From: Oscillospiraceae bacterium
GTDB taxonomy: Bacteria; Bacillota; Clostridia; Oscillospirales; Oscillospiraceae
Direction: 5' to 3'
Assembly: GCA_017435525.1 (NCBI GenBank)
Contig: JAFSEW010000044.1
Location: forward strand, 1 to 53,105
DNA length: 53,105 nt
Shown here: in pieces, positions 24,615 through 33,885 of the stretch
How the letters are laid out: every line of letters starts with the position of its first letter
Position numbering within the stretch: position 1 is the stretch's first letter
The notes under the pieces: model-generated
Seen by the model: the letters and a program-made list of their open reading frames with translations, nothing else
What the model was told of the DNA's origin: nothing
The model's database searches: none
Translations under genes and position numbers: made by a program

Positions 24615-25880
24615 TTACAGCCGTTCCTCTTCCAGGGTGTGGATTTTCTTTGTGAGGATCGTGCCCAGAAGGATCAGGGCAAGGATCAGCAACGCATTCA
24701 CAATGCAAAGGGCAATCACCCGGGGATTGGGGGCTTCCGCGTCCTCTGTGTTTTCCATTTCCGCTTCCGGGATGGGTTCTTCTACAGTCAGGACCGCATC
24801 CAGGGTTTGGGAAAAGGCATTGCCATAGGCATCTTCACAGCTGACGGTGACTACAGCGGCATGTGCGCCCACGGAATTGATCTTCGGAGTGAAGGTCAGA
24901 CGGGGCTGTGCGGTTTCGCCGGAGGCCATAGTGCCCACCAGCACACTCTGCTCATCCATCACGCCCTCCGCTTCCAGCTTCACCAGCACATTGCGCAGTT
25001 CTCCCTTACCCATGTTCATCAGGGTCAGGGTCATGTTGCTCAGTTCCCCGGCAATGGCCGTGGGCAGCTGTACGCCTCCGTTTTCCAGCCGGATTTCCTG
25101 CTTCACCGGCACCGTGAAGGTTTCGCTCCACTGCATTTCCGCCCCGAGCACCTTGCCCCGCAGCTGTACCTGTAAGGTGTGCAGCCGGATGGCGGCATGG
25201 CCCATAACCGTCATGGGTACGGTCACTTCCATGGCTTTTCCGGGCAGGATTTCCCCCACCGTCACCCGGCTGGTGCCGGACATGAGGATTTCCCCTGTGG
25301 AATCCGTCACGGTGATTTCGCCGTCTGTCAGGGACATGGTTGTTGTGGGGTTGATAACGGTCAGGCGCAGGCTGCCGTCGCTTCCCACATTCAGATCCCC
25401 CACGATATTGCAGAGCATCGGAGCCATGGTCTCATGGCTGGGCTGCCCGTCCCGGATGCGGATCACATAGGGCACGGTTTCCACAATTTCCTTTCCCGCC
25501 GCATCCGTTCCCCGGAGGGTAATAGCTGCGGGATAATCGCCGTTACAGCGGCTGCGCTGCAGGGGCAGCTGCAGCTTTACAAAATACACGTCGTCCTCAG
25601 GCGCAACCGTTACCGGCTGGGGCTGCACCGCCAGCAGGAACACATGGGGATCTTCCAAGGCAATGGAAGCGGTAATCTCCCCCACGCAGCTTTCCGCCCG
25701 GATGGGCAGGCAAATGGTCAGGGTGTTGTTCTTGATGGCAGGCGCATAGCCCTGATACCAGGATTTCTCCATGCCCTCCCCCACCGCATAGGGGTCGATC
25801 TCAAATTCCGCCGCCAAAGCCGCCCCGGAAAGGGACGCCGCCAGCAGCAAAGTCAGAAAACTACAAATCAGTCTTTTCAT
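24615..25880 (-). CDS. Secreted, C-terminally anchored protein with Ig-like/NEW3-type domains, in the ABC operon
   Basis: This 421-residue protein has a signal peptide (MKRLICSFLTLLLAASLSGA, then ALA|AE) and a long extracytoplasmic region of beta-rich repeats. A C-terminal transmembrane helix (about 391-411, ending LGTILTKK) is followed by a short charged tail. The repeats contain patterns such as LRLTVINPTTTMSL and MTLTLMNMGKGELRNV, which look like NEW3/CARDB modules. It lies 2 bases after the stop of the second permease gene, so it is part of the transporter operon. It probably acts outside the membrane, for example as a substrate-capturing or sensing subunit. No enzyme motif is visible. 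Confidence 0.75.
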   Translation of the reverse strand: MKRLICSFLTLLLAASLSGAALAAEFEIDPYAVGEGMEKSWYQGYAPAIKNNTLTICLPIRAESCVGEITASIALEDPHVFLLAVQPQPVTVAPEDDVYFVKLQLPLQRSRCNGDYPAAITLRGTDAAGKEIVETVPYVIRIRDGQPSHETMAPMLCNIVGDLNVGSDGSLRLTVINPTTTMSLTDGEITVTDSTGEILMSGTSRVTVGEILPGKAMEVTVPMTVMGHAAIRLHTLQVQLRGKVLGAEMQWSETFTVPVKQEIRLENGGVQLPTAIAGELSNMTLTLMNMGKGELRNVLVKLEAEGVMDEQSVLVGTMASGETAQPRLTFTPKINSVGAHAAVVTVSCEDAYGNAFSQTLDAVLTVEEPIPEAEMENTEDAEAPNPRVIALCIVNALLILALILLGTILTKKIHTLEEERL

Positions 25881-25882
25881 AT

Positions 25883-28624
25883 TCACAGCTCCCGGATATT
25901 TTCGATAATAGACTTGCGCACGATTTCCCGGATACGGAACCGCAGCAGGAATTTGCAAACCACCAGGCAGAAGAGGCCCAAAGCCGTGACGGTGGCTGCA
26001 AAGACCGCAATCAGGGTCAGCTCACTATGCAGGAAGTACCCTCTGGCTATGGCATCTACCACGCAAACCAGGAAATACAAAAGCAAAAGCACAAAGCAGA
26101 TGCCCATGCCCCCCAGAACGCTGGCGGTAATGCGCCCGCTGTAGCAGCGAAGAATCGCCCGTTCGTCGGCACCCACTGCCCGCAGCATACCGATGGTACG
26201 GCCCTCGCTGTCCAGCTGCCGGGTGACGGAGGAAACGATCATGCCCACAGACACCGAGAAAAACACCACGGCGATGGCCGCATACAGCAGCATCTCCTGC
26301 TTTCTGGCGGTTTCCCGCTGACGGAAGCTTTCCAGGACGTTCCATACGGAGTATCCCTCGTTCCGGCGGGCAATGGCTTCCAGCTGTCTTTCCAGCAGTT
26401 CCTCCTCTTCCAGGGAAATATCCCCATCCAGATACACTTCGATCCGCCACAGGCCTTCCATGGGAAAGCCCATGTTTTCCAGGCCCTGTTCGCTGGTAAT
26501 AATGGCGACCTCCGTCAGGCCACCGCTGATCAGCCCTATGTCCTGGGACAGTACGGCGCCGATCACGGGAGATACATCCAATCTGTTAACAGCGCCCTCC
26601 ATCTCCCTGCGGTAAAGCTGAAGCAGCTGCACCTGCTCACCGGCAACGAAGGAATCATTCCATGCCGCAAGGAACGCGCCTTCTCCGTTGGGATCGTTCT
26701 TTACCGCTTCCTCGGAATACCAGCCGTACATACCGGTGCCGTTTTCATTGGGTTTGCGCCACATTTCCGGCGCAACAACGAGAACTTCCTTTCCCGCGTG
26801 GATGGCATCCACATTGATCTTGCCGGATTCCACATAGGGCTTCAGTTTATCCAGGTTCCGGGAATTCAAATCCAATGTGACAAGAGATATATGGAACGCT
26901 TCACCGGGAATATGATAGTCTTCCAAAAACTTCAGGTAGCTCTCCCGTTCCTGTTTCCGGTACTGCCGCCAGTAGTCCGCACTGCCGGCCTTGTATTCCA
27001 TGGCTTTTTCAAACTGTTCATCACTCAGCATTCCCATCTGGCTATCGCCCATGCCGACGAGGGCATAGCTGGGCACATGATCCAGAAGGACGGAAGCCGT
27101 CATACGCCGGTCAATTTTGATGGATTCCACATGGTTCAACTTGCGAATCTGGGAAATGCTCCGCTGATCCAGGGACGGGTTTATGATCTGCCCCATATGG
27201 TCTTCGTAATGCCAGACACCGCCGCCCTCGATCTGAAATGCGGATTTCTCGCCCCGGGTGTAATCGGCAAAGGACACCAGAGAACTGCACAGCAGTCCCG
27301 CACACAGCAGCGTCAGGCCAACCAGCACCGATGCGCCCATTTGCCTTGTGGGATTCAGCCGCACCTGCCGGGCCGCAATCAGCTTGGTGGCCGAAAACTC
27401 TTTTTTCGGCTTGATGCCCTTACCCCGGCGGAGCACCGCCGTATCGCGAATCACACCCATGGGCATTTGCTTGGATGCACGCACCAGGGGCAGATATCCG
27501 GAAAGCAATATCACAAGGATGCTGAAGGCCACAATGGGAACGATCAGCCAAAGATTTACGGCAAACTTCATGCTCCCGGGCAGCGCAGTGGAGAGAAGCC
27601 ACACCGCGCCCATGCTGATCAGGATGGACAGCGGGGACGCAATCAGGGCAAGCACAAGATTCTCTCTGCCGAACATCCGGCGGATCTGCCGCCGGGTTGC
27701 GCCCAAAGCCCGCAGAACGCCGATCTCCTCCTGGCGTTTCGCCAGAACGCCTTCCATGGCACCGGCAATACCCACGCCGCAGCTGAGGATCAAAGCCCCT
27801 GCCAGGATGCAGACCATGACGATCAGCGTCAGCATTTCCCTGTCCGCTTGCACAAAGCCGCCGATTCCCGCATAAGGCATCTGCTCACCCGTGATACTCA
27901 GGCCGTAGAAATCGCCGATAACGCCATCCCAGCCCTGGAAGGTATCCCAGAAAGCCAGAATTGCCTGATTCACCGTAGCATATTGGGAAAGCCCCATGAG
28001 ATAATGGATGCCGATTCTGCCAGTTGCAAAGGCAGGCTCCTGCGCATGGGTAACGATGGCAGGAAACTGATTCAAGCCACTGTGGTCGGTAATGCCCAGG
28101 TATACGGAGCGCTCCGGCAGGATGCCCACCAGGGTGAAGCTGCGCCTTTCGGCAGTGCCGTCCACCGGGGTGATATCCAGCTCCACGGTCTGCCCAAGCT
28201 CCCAGGACACATCCAGCACATCCATGGCAGAGGCTTCCACCGCAATTTCACCCATTGCTTCCGGAAGCCGCCCCTGGGTGGGCACCAGATTCATCAGTTC
28301 CATGCCCACCCCATCGTAGTAGCCCAGATACACATTGTTATCCGTTACAATACCGGAAATATAGGCATGGCCAATGCGGTCAATTTCAGCAAAGGATCGG
28401 AGATCCCCATCGGTCACCTTTGGACTTTCCAGCATGACCATGTCCACATAGCCAACCATATCATGCCGCTTCTGCAGCTGTGCCTGATAGATGCCCCAAA
28501 TACTCAGCACCAGGGTGCTGACCATGAAAATAGAGAGAAAAATTCCCAGCATCAGATTCAGGTACTGCCGTTTGTTGGCCCGGAGACGGGCGGCGGCCAT
28601 GGTAGAATAGTTCAGTTTTTTCAT
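25883..28624 (-). CDS. ABC transporter permease, FtsX/MacB type, copy 2
   Basis: This 913-residue protein (from ATG 28624; a GTG two codons earlier is too close to the GGAG) has an N-terminal helix (about 21-45), a MacB-like extracytoplasmic domain and an FtsX block with three helices (about 270-390). A second large extracytoplasmic region follows, then a C-terminal FtsX block (about 790-900). The signature EIGVLRALGATRRQIRRMFG follows the first FtsX helix. It ends SIIENIREL, exactly as its paralog does. It should pair with the ATPase at 31341-32024. Such transporters use ATP to act on substrates in the envelope (mechanotransmission) or to export peptides and lipids. Confidence 0.9.
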   Translation of the reverse strand: MKKLNYSTMAAARLRANKRQYLNLMLGIFLSIFMVSTLVLSIWGIYQAQLQKRHDMVGYVDMVMLESPKVTDGDLRSFAEIDRIGHAYISGIVTDNNVYLGYYDGVGMELMNLVPTQGRLPEAMGEIAVEASAMDVLDVSWELGQTVELDITPVDGTAERRSFTLVGILPERSVYLGITDHSGLNQFPAIVTHAQEPAFATGRIGIHYLMGLSQYATVNQAILAFWDTFQGWDGVIGDFYGLSITGEQMPYAGIGGFVQADREMLTLIVMVCILAGALILSCGVGIAGAMEGVLAKRQEEIGVLRALGATRRQIRRMFGRENLVLALIASPLSILISMGAVWLLSTALPGSMKFAVNLWLIVPIVAFSILVILLSGYLPLVRASKQMPMGVIRDTAVLRRGKGIKPKKEFSATKLIAARQVRLNPTRQMGASVLVGLTLLCAGLLCSSLVSFADYTRGEKSAFQIEGGGVWHYEDHMGQIINPSLDQRSISQIRKLNHVESIKIDRRMTASVLLDHVPSYALVGMGDSQMGMLSDEQFEKAMEYKAGSADYWRQYRKQERESYLKFLEDYHIPGEAFHISLVTLDLNSRNLDKLKPYVESGKINVDAIHAGKEVLVVAPEMWRKPNENGTGMYGWYSEEAVKNDPNGEGAFLAAWNDSFVAGEQVQLLQLYRREMEGAVNRLDVSPVIGAVLSQDIGLISGGLTEVAIITSEQGLENMGFPMEGLWRIEVYLDGDISLEEEELLERQLEAIARRNEGYSVWNVLESFRQRETARKQEMLLYAAIAVVFFSVSVGMIVSSVTRQLDSEGRTIGMLRAVGADERAILRCYSGRITASVLGGMGICFVLLLLYFLVCVVDAIARGYFLHSELTLIAVFAATVTALGLFCLVVCKFLLRFRIREIVRKSIIENIREL

Positions 28625-28626
28625 AC

Positions 28627-31344
28627 TCACAGCTCCCGGATATTTTCGATGATGCTTTTCCTGACGATGGCCCGGATTCGCCGCCGGAGAATCCGCCGAC
28701 AGATACCCCAGCTCAGCACCGCAAGGATCAGCATGGCTGCCAGGCCATAGCCTGCATACGATTCCAGGCCCTCTATGATGCCGGAAACCAGAACAGCAGC
28801 AACTGCGGCATAGGTCAGCAGCAGGCCGCCCAGAAAGCTCACCGTCATCTGGCCGCTGTAGCAGCCCAAAATGATCGTTTCATCGGCGCCCACTGCCCGA
28901 AGCATGCCGATGCGCCTTCCGTCAGACTGAATTCTGCGGGTAACGGAAGAAACGATCATGCTGATCACCACCGCTGCAAACAGGATCGAAATGGCAGAAA
29001 ATACGGTGATCAGCTGCATTTTCGCCGCCATATCCTCCCGGTAGGTCTGCAATCTGTTCCGGAAATAGTGCGGCCCTGTGCGGGAGGCAATGGCTTCGAT
29101 CCGCTGCACCAGCATTTCTTCGGTTTGCTGATCGATGTCCCCGTCCAGATAGATCCTGTAGGTATCATAGCCTTTGGGGTAAAGGCCCATATTGTGCAGA
29201 CCTTCCTCCGTGGTGATGATGGTTGCCCGGGAGAACCAGGAACCGTCAAACTGATTCAGTACCGCGCCTACGGTCACGGTGGTGTCCCGGCGCTGGGCAT
29301 TGGAAAGATTGGCCTTTTCATAGTCATCCGTCTCGCAGTACAGCTGGATCAGCGGCAGAACCTGACCTGCATAAAAGCTGTCGTTCTGCGCCATGAGAAC
29401 ATCCTTTTCCCCCAACGGGTTTTCTCCCCGATAGGCATAGGTATAGCCCTGCTTGCTGACACCGTGCCAGATTTTGGGTGCCGCCACCAGCACTTCCCGG
29501 CCTGCGTTGATGGCATCCAGATCGATCCTGCCGTCTTCCACCCACTGGCTGTATTTCTCCCGGATGGTGCGTTCATTCAAAACCACGGTGGTCAGGTGCT
29601 GCTGCACCATGGCCTGCTCTACCTGCAATGTTTCCCGGGCTGCGTTGTAGCTCTTCACGCTGTCGCGCCATTGCTCCATGGAGTGAATATAGAACTGGCT
29701 GTTGGCATCGCCTTCCAGTTTTTTCAGATATTCCTCTTCCGTATAGAGAACGGGATTATCCGATTTCATATACTCACCGGGTTCTTCCATCACCAGGTTA
29801 AGATTGATATTATACTCTACGGTTATATCGGATACATGGGGCAGGCGGCGCAGCTGTGCAAGGCTCTGGGCAGACAGCGGCGGATTCGGCTGAATATCCA
29901 CATAGCCCTGGCGGCCGCCATCCTGACTGATAATTTTAAACGCCGCTGTTTCGGCGGTTCCATTTCCGGCTCCGACGCTGACACAGACCACTGCACAGAA
30001 CAGGCTGAACAGCATCACCGCCGCCAGAATACCGCTGCCCAGCTGTCGGCTGGGGTACAGCCGCAGCAGTCGCCCGGAGATCAGGCGGTCTACCCGGAAC
30101 TGATGCTTGCTGCGGATCCGCTTATGCTTGCGCAGCACCGCCGTGTCCCGGATCACGCTCATGGGCATCAGCTTGGCGCTGCGGCGCAGCGGTGCGTTTC
30201 CGGCGAGAACTACCACCAGAATACTGAACAGGAGTATGGGGAGCAGCAACGCAGGATTCAGCTTTACGATCATCTGCTGCGGCACCGCCCACGCGAAAAT
30301 CCCCACTGCCAAAACGCCCAGCAAAACGGAAACCGGGGCAACAATCAGCGCCAGCAGGATATTCTCCCTGCCAAACATGCGCCGGATCTGCCGCCGGGTG
30401 GCGCCCACCGCCCGCAGCAGGCCGATCTCTTCACTACGCCGGGACAGCGCCCCTTCCATGGCACCGGCAATGCCGATGCCGCAGCTGACCAGCAGCGAAA
30501 CGATCAGCAGCGCACCCATCACCAGGGTCAGCATCACATTGCTCTCCCCTGCAAATTCATACCAGGAAAGATCATAGTATTCCACGGTACCGGTGGCGGA
30601 AATGATGCTGAACTGCCCGTAGCGGGAATACTTGCCCAGCTTACTTTGAAATGCCTCCACCCGGTTAAAGCCCAGTTTTCCGCCTTCTGTCAGGAAGGTG
30701 CGGTGGATAGCGATTCGCCCGGTTTGAAACGGGCTTTCTTCACTGCTTACCAGCAATGCCGGAAACTTTTTCACATAGTCTCCGTCGAATTGCACCTGGG
30801 AAGAAATATCCAGTTCCGCAGCCTGATCCCGCAAGATTCCCACCAGCGTATAGGTGCGGGATTCCTCGGTGCCGTCAATGGGCAGCAGCCGCAGCGCCAC
30901 CGGATCTCCCAGCTGCCACTGCCGGTCCAGATCCATGGAAAGCAGGGTACTTTGCTCAATGGCGATCTCACCGGGCGCAATAGGCATCCGGCCTTCCAGA
31001 ACTGTGCGGTTCATATGCGTTTCGGCCGTGGCGTCGTAGTAGCCCAGATAGCTGTTGCAGTCTGCCGCTTCCGCAGTGACATACACATGCCCCACTTCCC
31101 GGATAAACGCCGCGTTTTCCAGCTGCGCATCGGTGATCACCGGATCATCCAGCAAAAAGGCGTCCAGTTTTCCGATCCGCGCCTCCGCCTGGGCAATCTG
31201 CGCCAGCAGGAAGCCCTGTGCCGCCAGGAAAAAGACTGTCACCAGAAAAACCGCCAGAAAGATACCGATCACCAGGCTCAGGTATTGCCGTTTATTGGCC
31301 CGCAGACGGGCGGCAGCCATGGCGGAATAGGTCAGCTTTTTCAT
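28627..31344 (-). CDS. ABC transporter permease, FtsX/MacB type, copy 1
   Basis: This 905-residue protein is a clear tandem paralog of the next permease. It has the same opening (AAARLRANKRQYL), the same EIGLLRAVGATRRQIRRMFG segment, the same GMLRAVGADE motif before the C-terminal FtsX block, and the identical end SIIENIREL. The extracytoplasmic domains differ most. Its ATG overlaps the ATPase stop (ATGA), and its stop lies 2 bases before the next start. The two permeases probably form a heterodimer around the ATPase dimer. Confidence 0.9.
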   Translation of the reverse strand: MKKLTYSAMAAARLRANKRQYLSLVIGIFLAVFLVTVFFLAAQGFLLAQIAQAEARIGKLDAFLLDDPVITDAQLENAAFIREVGHVYVTAEAADCNSYLGYYDATAETHMNRTVLEGRMPIAPGEIAIEQSTLLSMDLDRQWQLGDPVALRLLPIDGTEESRTYTLVGILRDQAAELDISSQVQFDGDYVKKFPALLVSSEESPFQTGRIAIHRTFLTEGGKLGFNRVEAFQSKLGKYSRYGQFSIISATGTVEYYDLSWYEFAGESNVMLTLVMGALLIVSLLVSCGIGIAGAMEGALSRRSEEIGLLRAVGATRRQIRRMFGRENILLALIVAPVSVLLGVLAVGIFAWAVPQQMIVKLNPALLLPILLFSILVVVLAGNAPLRRSAKLMPMSVIRDTAVLRKHKRIRSKHQFRVDRLISGRLLRLYPSRQLGSGILAAVMLFSLFCAVVCVSVGAGNGTAETAAFKIISQDGGRQGYVDIQPNPPLSAQSLAQLRRLPHVSDITVEYNINLNLVMEEPGEYMKSDNPVLYTEEEYLKKLEGDANSQFYIHSMEQWRDSVKSYNAARETLQVEQAMVQQHLTTVVLNERTIREKYSQWVEDGRIDLDAINAGREVLVAAPKIWHGVSKQGYTYAYRGENPLGEKDVLMAQNDSFYAGQVLPLIQLYCETDDYEKANLSNAQRRDTTVTVGAVLNQFDGSWFSRATIITTEEGLHNMGLYPKGYDTYRIYLDGDIDQQTEEMLVQRIEAIASRTGPHYFRNRLQTYREDMAAKMQLITVFSAISILFAAVVISMIVSSVTRRIQSDGRRIGMLRAVGADETIILGCYSGQMTVSFLGGLLLTYAAVAAVLVSGIIEGLESYAGYGLAAMLILAVLSWGICRRILRRRIRAIVRKSIIENIREL

Positions 31345-32024
31345 AGGCCCGCCCCGCTGTCAGATTCGATCTGACCGTCGGAAAGTCGGATAATTCGGTC
31401 GGCCTGTTCTGCCACCTTCATATCGTGAGTCACCAGCACCAGAGTGATGCCCAGCTCATGGCTGACGGTGCGAAGCAGCGTCAGCACTTCCCGGCCTGCC
31501 TTGCCGTCCAGATTGCCGGTAGGCTCGTCCGCGAACAAAATAGCGGGCTTATTGGCCAGGGCTCTGGCGATGGAAAACCGCTGCTGCTGGCCGCCGGACA
31601 TGGCGCCGGGCAGATGGGAAAGCCGGTCGCCGATGCCCAGAATCTCAATAATGCGCTCCAGATACGCTTCGTCCGGCTTTTTGCCGTCCAGCATCACAGG
31701 CAGGAGCATATTCTCATAGCCGGTCAGTTCCTTCACCAGGTTATAGCTCTGGAACACAAAGCCGAAGCGCCGCCGCCGCAGGACGGACAGCTGATTGTCG
31801 TTATACTTGTAAAGATCCTTTTCCCGGTAGGTCACGGTGCCTTTGGTGGGCTTGTCCAGGCCGCTGAGCAGATGCAGCAGTGTGGATTTGCCGCTGCCGC
31901 TGGGGCCGGTGATGGCCACGAAGCTGCCTTCTTCAATGCCCAGGGTCACATCGTTCAGGGCGTAGACGGCAGATTCTCCGGTCTGATAGATTTTACTGAG
32001 GTTGGTTGCTTTCAAAATTTCCAT
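31341..32024 (-). CDS. ABC transporter ATP-binding protein (MacB/LolD/BceA type)
   Basis: This 227-residue ATPase has Walker A GPSGSGKST (about 40-48), a Q-loop near FVFQSYNLV, signature MSGGQQQR, Walker B ILFADEPTGNLD and the H-loop LVTHDMK. The family powers FtsX/MacB permeases rather than classical transporters. It is the first gene of the transporter operon. AGGAGG lies 7 bases before the start, and an operator-like palindrome lies 62-77 bases upstream. Confidence 0.95.
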   Translation of the reverse strand: MEILKATNLSKIYQTGESAVYALNDVTLGIEEGSFVAITGPSGSGKSTLLHLLSGLDKPTKGTVTYREKDLYKYNDNQLSVLRRRRFGFVFQSYNLVKELTGYENMLLPVMLDGKKPDEAYLERIIEILGIGDRLSHLPGAMSGGQQQRFSIARALANKPAILFADEPTGNLDGKAGREVLTLLRTVSHELGITLVLVTHDMKVAEQADRIIRLSDGQIESDSGAGL

Positions 32025-32085
32025 AAGTATTCCCTCCTTATGGTTCTATGGTAACAGGCGAATCTTGCGTGCATCTTACATTTGC

Positions 32086-32101
32086 CTTACGAATTCGTAA
32101 G
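32086..32101. promoter_or_regulatory. 16-bp palindrome, probable response-regulator operator upstream of the ABC operon
   Basis: CTTACGAATTCGTAAG is a perfect palindrome. A further CTTAC lies 11 bases to its left (32075), giving the direct-repeat spacing used by OmpR-family regulators. A near match occurs at 33791-33806 upstream of the regulator gene. Confidence 0.55.
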
Positions 32102-32111
32102 ATAGACAAAA

Positions 32112-32196
32112 ACGGATTGCCACGGGTCTTCGACCCTCGCAATGACAGGCAAAAAGCAGATGTCATTCCGAGAGCCGCAGGCTCGTGGGAATCCGT
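32112..32196. repeat. REP-like inverted doublet
   Basis: Two 36-base units (32112-32147 and 32161-32196) are inverted around a 13-base spacer. Each begins ACGGATT and ends AATGACA and has its own internal hairpin (GGGTC/GACCC in one, GAGCC/GGCTC in the other). The doublet ends 3 bases from the histidine kinase stop codon. Confidence 0.8.
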
Positions 32197-32198
32197 CC

Positions 32199-33086
32199 CT
32201 ATGGATTCGTGAGGTTTCTGTCCAGCATGGGCATGGAGATGGTGATTTTCAGGCCTTGGCTGCCGTTTTCGGCGGTGACGGTGCCGTGGTGCCGGTGGAT
32301 GATCTCTTTGACAATGGCAAGGCCGATGCCTGCGCCATTTTTGCTTTGATGCTGCGCCCGGTAGAACCGGTGGAACAGTTTGGACAGCTCCGCCGCTTCT
32401 ACACCACCGCCATTATCTTCCAGTGTGCAGAAAAAGGCCGCTTCCGTCCGCTCCAGACGCACCCGGATAATGCCGTCGGAGGCAGTATGCTCGCAGGCGT
32501 TTTTCAATAGATTCAAAAAAGCTTCCCCCAGCCAGCTGCTGTCGCAGCGGATACGGGCTGCTCCTTCCACAAGGAGGGTTTTCTCCGGCCAGATAGCCTG
32601 CAGGCTCTGCCACTGTTCCAAAAGAATCGCTTCCGCATCCGCATCGGCGAAGGTGAACGCATAGCCATCGGCACAGAGCCGCTCCAGCCGCAGCAGCGCC
32701 TGGATCAGATCTTCCATCCGTTTGATCTGCTCTAAGCTATCCTCCATGTGGGGCGCACTGTCCAGCTCCGTATAGAGCCGCAGGGTGGTCAGGGGCGTTT
32801 TCAGCTGGTGGGAAATATCCGCAGTCAGTGCGCTGGTGCGGCTGCATTCTTCGGCGTTCAATTGCTTTGCGCGGGCCAGGGCCAGCTGCAGGTCCGCAAC
32901 GCTGTTTTGCAATTGGGCCAGGGCATCCTCCTGCAAGGCCACATCCAGCATCTCCCCGGTGCCGGAATTCCAGGCATCCACCTGCTCTGCCAGCTTCCGA
33001 ATCCGGCGGCGCAGCAGCCATTTCTGCGCCAGCAGCACGATGCAGGTGATTCCCAAAAGGATGCAGGCAAGGATCAATCCACCCAT
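32199..33086 (-). CDS. Sensor histidine kinase, short intramembrane-type
   Basis: This 295-residue protein has only one clear transmembrane helix at the N-terminus (about 4-23) and no extracytoplasmic domain. HisKA follows, with the phosphorylated His in ISHQLKTPL (near 92), then HATPase with NLLKNACEHT, DNGGGV and NGAGIGLAIV. The start overlaps the response regulator gene by 13 bases. The C-terminal tail LTNP and the TAG stop lie at the border of a REP-like repeat, so the tail may have been altered by that insertion. With no sensor domain, it probably takes its signal from the neighbouring ABC transporter, as BceS-type kinases do. Confidence 0.9.
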   Translation of the reverse strand: MGGLILACILLGITCIVLLAQKWLLRRRIRKLAEQVDAWNSGTGEMLDVALQEDALAQLQNSVADLQLALARAKQLNAEECSRTSALTADISHQLKTPLTTLRLYTELDSAPHMEDSLEQIKRMEDLIQALLRLERLCADGYAFTFADADAEAILLEQWQSLQAIWPEKTLLVEGAARIRCDSSWLGEAFLNLLKNACEHTASDGIIRVRLERTEAAFFCTLEDNGGGVEAAELSKLFHRFYRAQHQSKNGAGIGLAIVKEIIHRHHGTVTAENGSQGLKITISMPMLDRNLTNP

Positions 33087-33715
33087 TGATAGCCCACCCC
33101 CCGGACGGTTTTGATATGGCTGCCACCCACCTTTTCCCGCAGGCGGCTGATATGCACGGACAGGGTGTTGTCATCCACGAACCGGCTGTCCGCATCCCAC
33201 AGCGCTTCCAGCAGCGCCGTCCGGGTGATAATGGCACGGCTGGAAATGAGCTTGGTGAGGATCTTATATTCCGTTACCGTCAGCAGCAGGATTTCTCCAT
33301 TCCGGCTGGCCTGCAGTCTGGCAGGGTCCAATGTGATACCGCTGCGGCTGATTTCCGGCTGATTTCTCCGCAGCTGCGCCCGGATGCGGCTCAGAAGCTC
33401 CTGCATCCGAAAAGGCTTGGTCACATAGTCGTTGCCCCCGGCATCCAGACCCCGGACCACATCCAATTCTTCATCCTTTGCCGTGAGAAACACCACAGGT
33501 GTCTGCACGCCCTCACTGCGCCATGCCTTGCACAGGTTCACGCCGTCCCCATCCGGCAGGCCCACATCCAGCAGCACCAGATCGATTTCCTGCCCCAGGG
33601 CGTTTCGGGCAGAGAGGACATCGGACGCTTTTATAACAGCATACCCTTCCCGCAGCAGCAGCTCTTCCAGGGCTTCCCGCAGGGCGGTATCATCTTCCAC
33701 AAGAAGTATTTTCAT
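33074..33715 (-). CDS. OmpR-family response regulator
   Basis: This 213-residue protein has a receiver domain with the acidic pair VEDD (7-8), the phosphorylated Asp in VLLDVGLPDGDG, the Thr in FLTAKDEE and Lys in DYVTKPF. A C-terminal winged helix follows, with LTVTEYKILTKL and DNTLSVHISRLREKVG. It is probably activated by the overlapping kinase and binds CTTACG-type sites upstream of its own operon and of the ABC operon. GGAG lies before the start, with a promoter at 33747-33775. Confidence 0.94.
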   Translation of the reverse strand: MKILLVEDDTALREALEELLLREGYAVIKASDVLSARNALGQEIDLVLLDVGLPDGDGVNLCKAWRSEGVQTPVVFLTAKDEELDVVRGLDAGGNDYVTKPFRMQELLSRIRAQLRRNQPEISRSGITLDPARLQASRNGEILLLTVTEYKILTKLISSRAIITRTALLEALWDADSRFVDDNTLSVHISRLREKVGGSHIKTVRGVGYQWVD

Positions 33716-33746
33716 AGGGGCATTTCTCCTTTCTTTTTCTGCTTAA

Positions 33747-33775
33747 ACTATACCATAGCCCCCTTTCCGTTGCAA
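33747..33775 (-). promoter_or_regulatory. Promoter of the response regulator/kinase operon
   Basis: Minus strand TTGCAA, 17-base spacer, TATAGT with an extended TGG. It lies 32 bases upstream of the start at 33715. Confidence 0.75.
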
Positions 33776-33790
33776 GGAACGGGGGCTTGT

Positions 33791-33806
33791 CTTACGAAAA
33801 CTTAAG
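33791..33806. promoter_or_regulatory. Operator-like site upstream of the response regulator promoter
   Basis: CTTACGAAAACTTAAG is an imperfect palindrome of the same length as the one at 32086-32101 and shares its first 8 bases. It can also be read as direct repeats CTTAC and CTTAA 10 bases apart. It suggests autoregulation. Confidence 0.5.
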
Positions 33807-33829
33807 ATTTCCTCCAATTTTTTATTCTC

Positions 33830-33859
33830 TTGACGGTGTTTATTCTCCCGTGGTATCAT
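33830..33859 (+). promoter_or_regulatory. Promoter of the hydrolase-dus operon
   Basis: TTGACG, 18-base spacer, TATCAT with an extended TGG. It lies 26 bases before the ATG at 33886. Confidence 0.7.
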
Positions 33860-33885
33860 AAAGAAAAACTTCGGGGGTGCGGTTT

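Noticed and set aside
26027-28750. A 907-codon open frame antisense to the second permease
   Set aside because: It is an artefact of codon bias opposite a well-supported permease gene; similar long antisense frames occur opposite dnaB, gdpP and the first permease.
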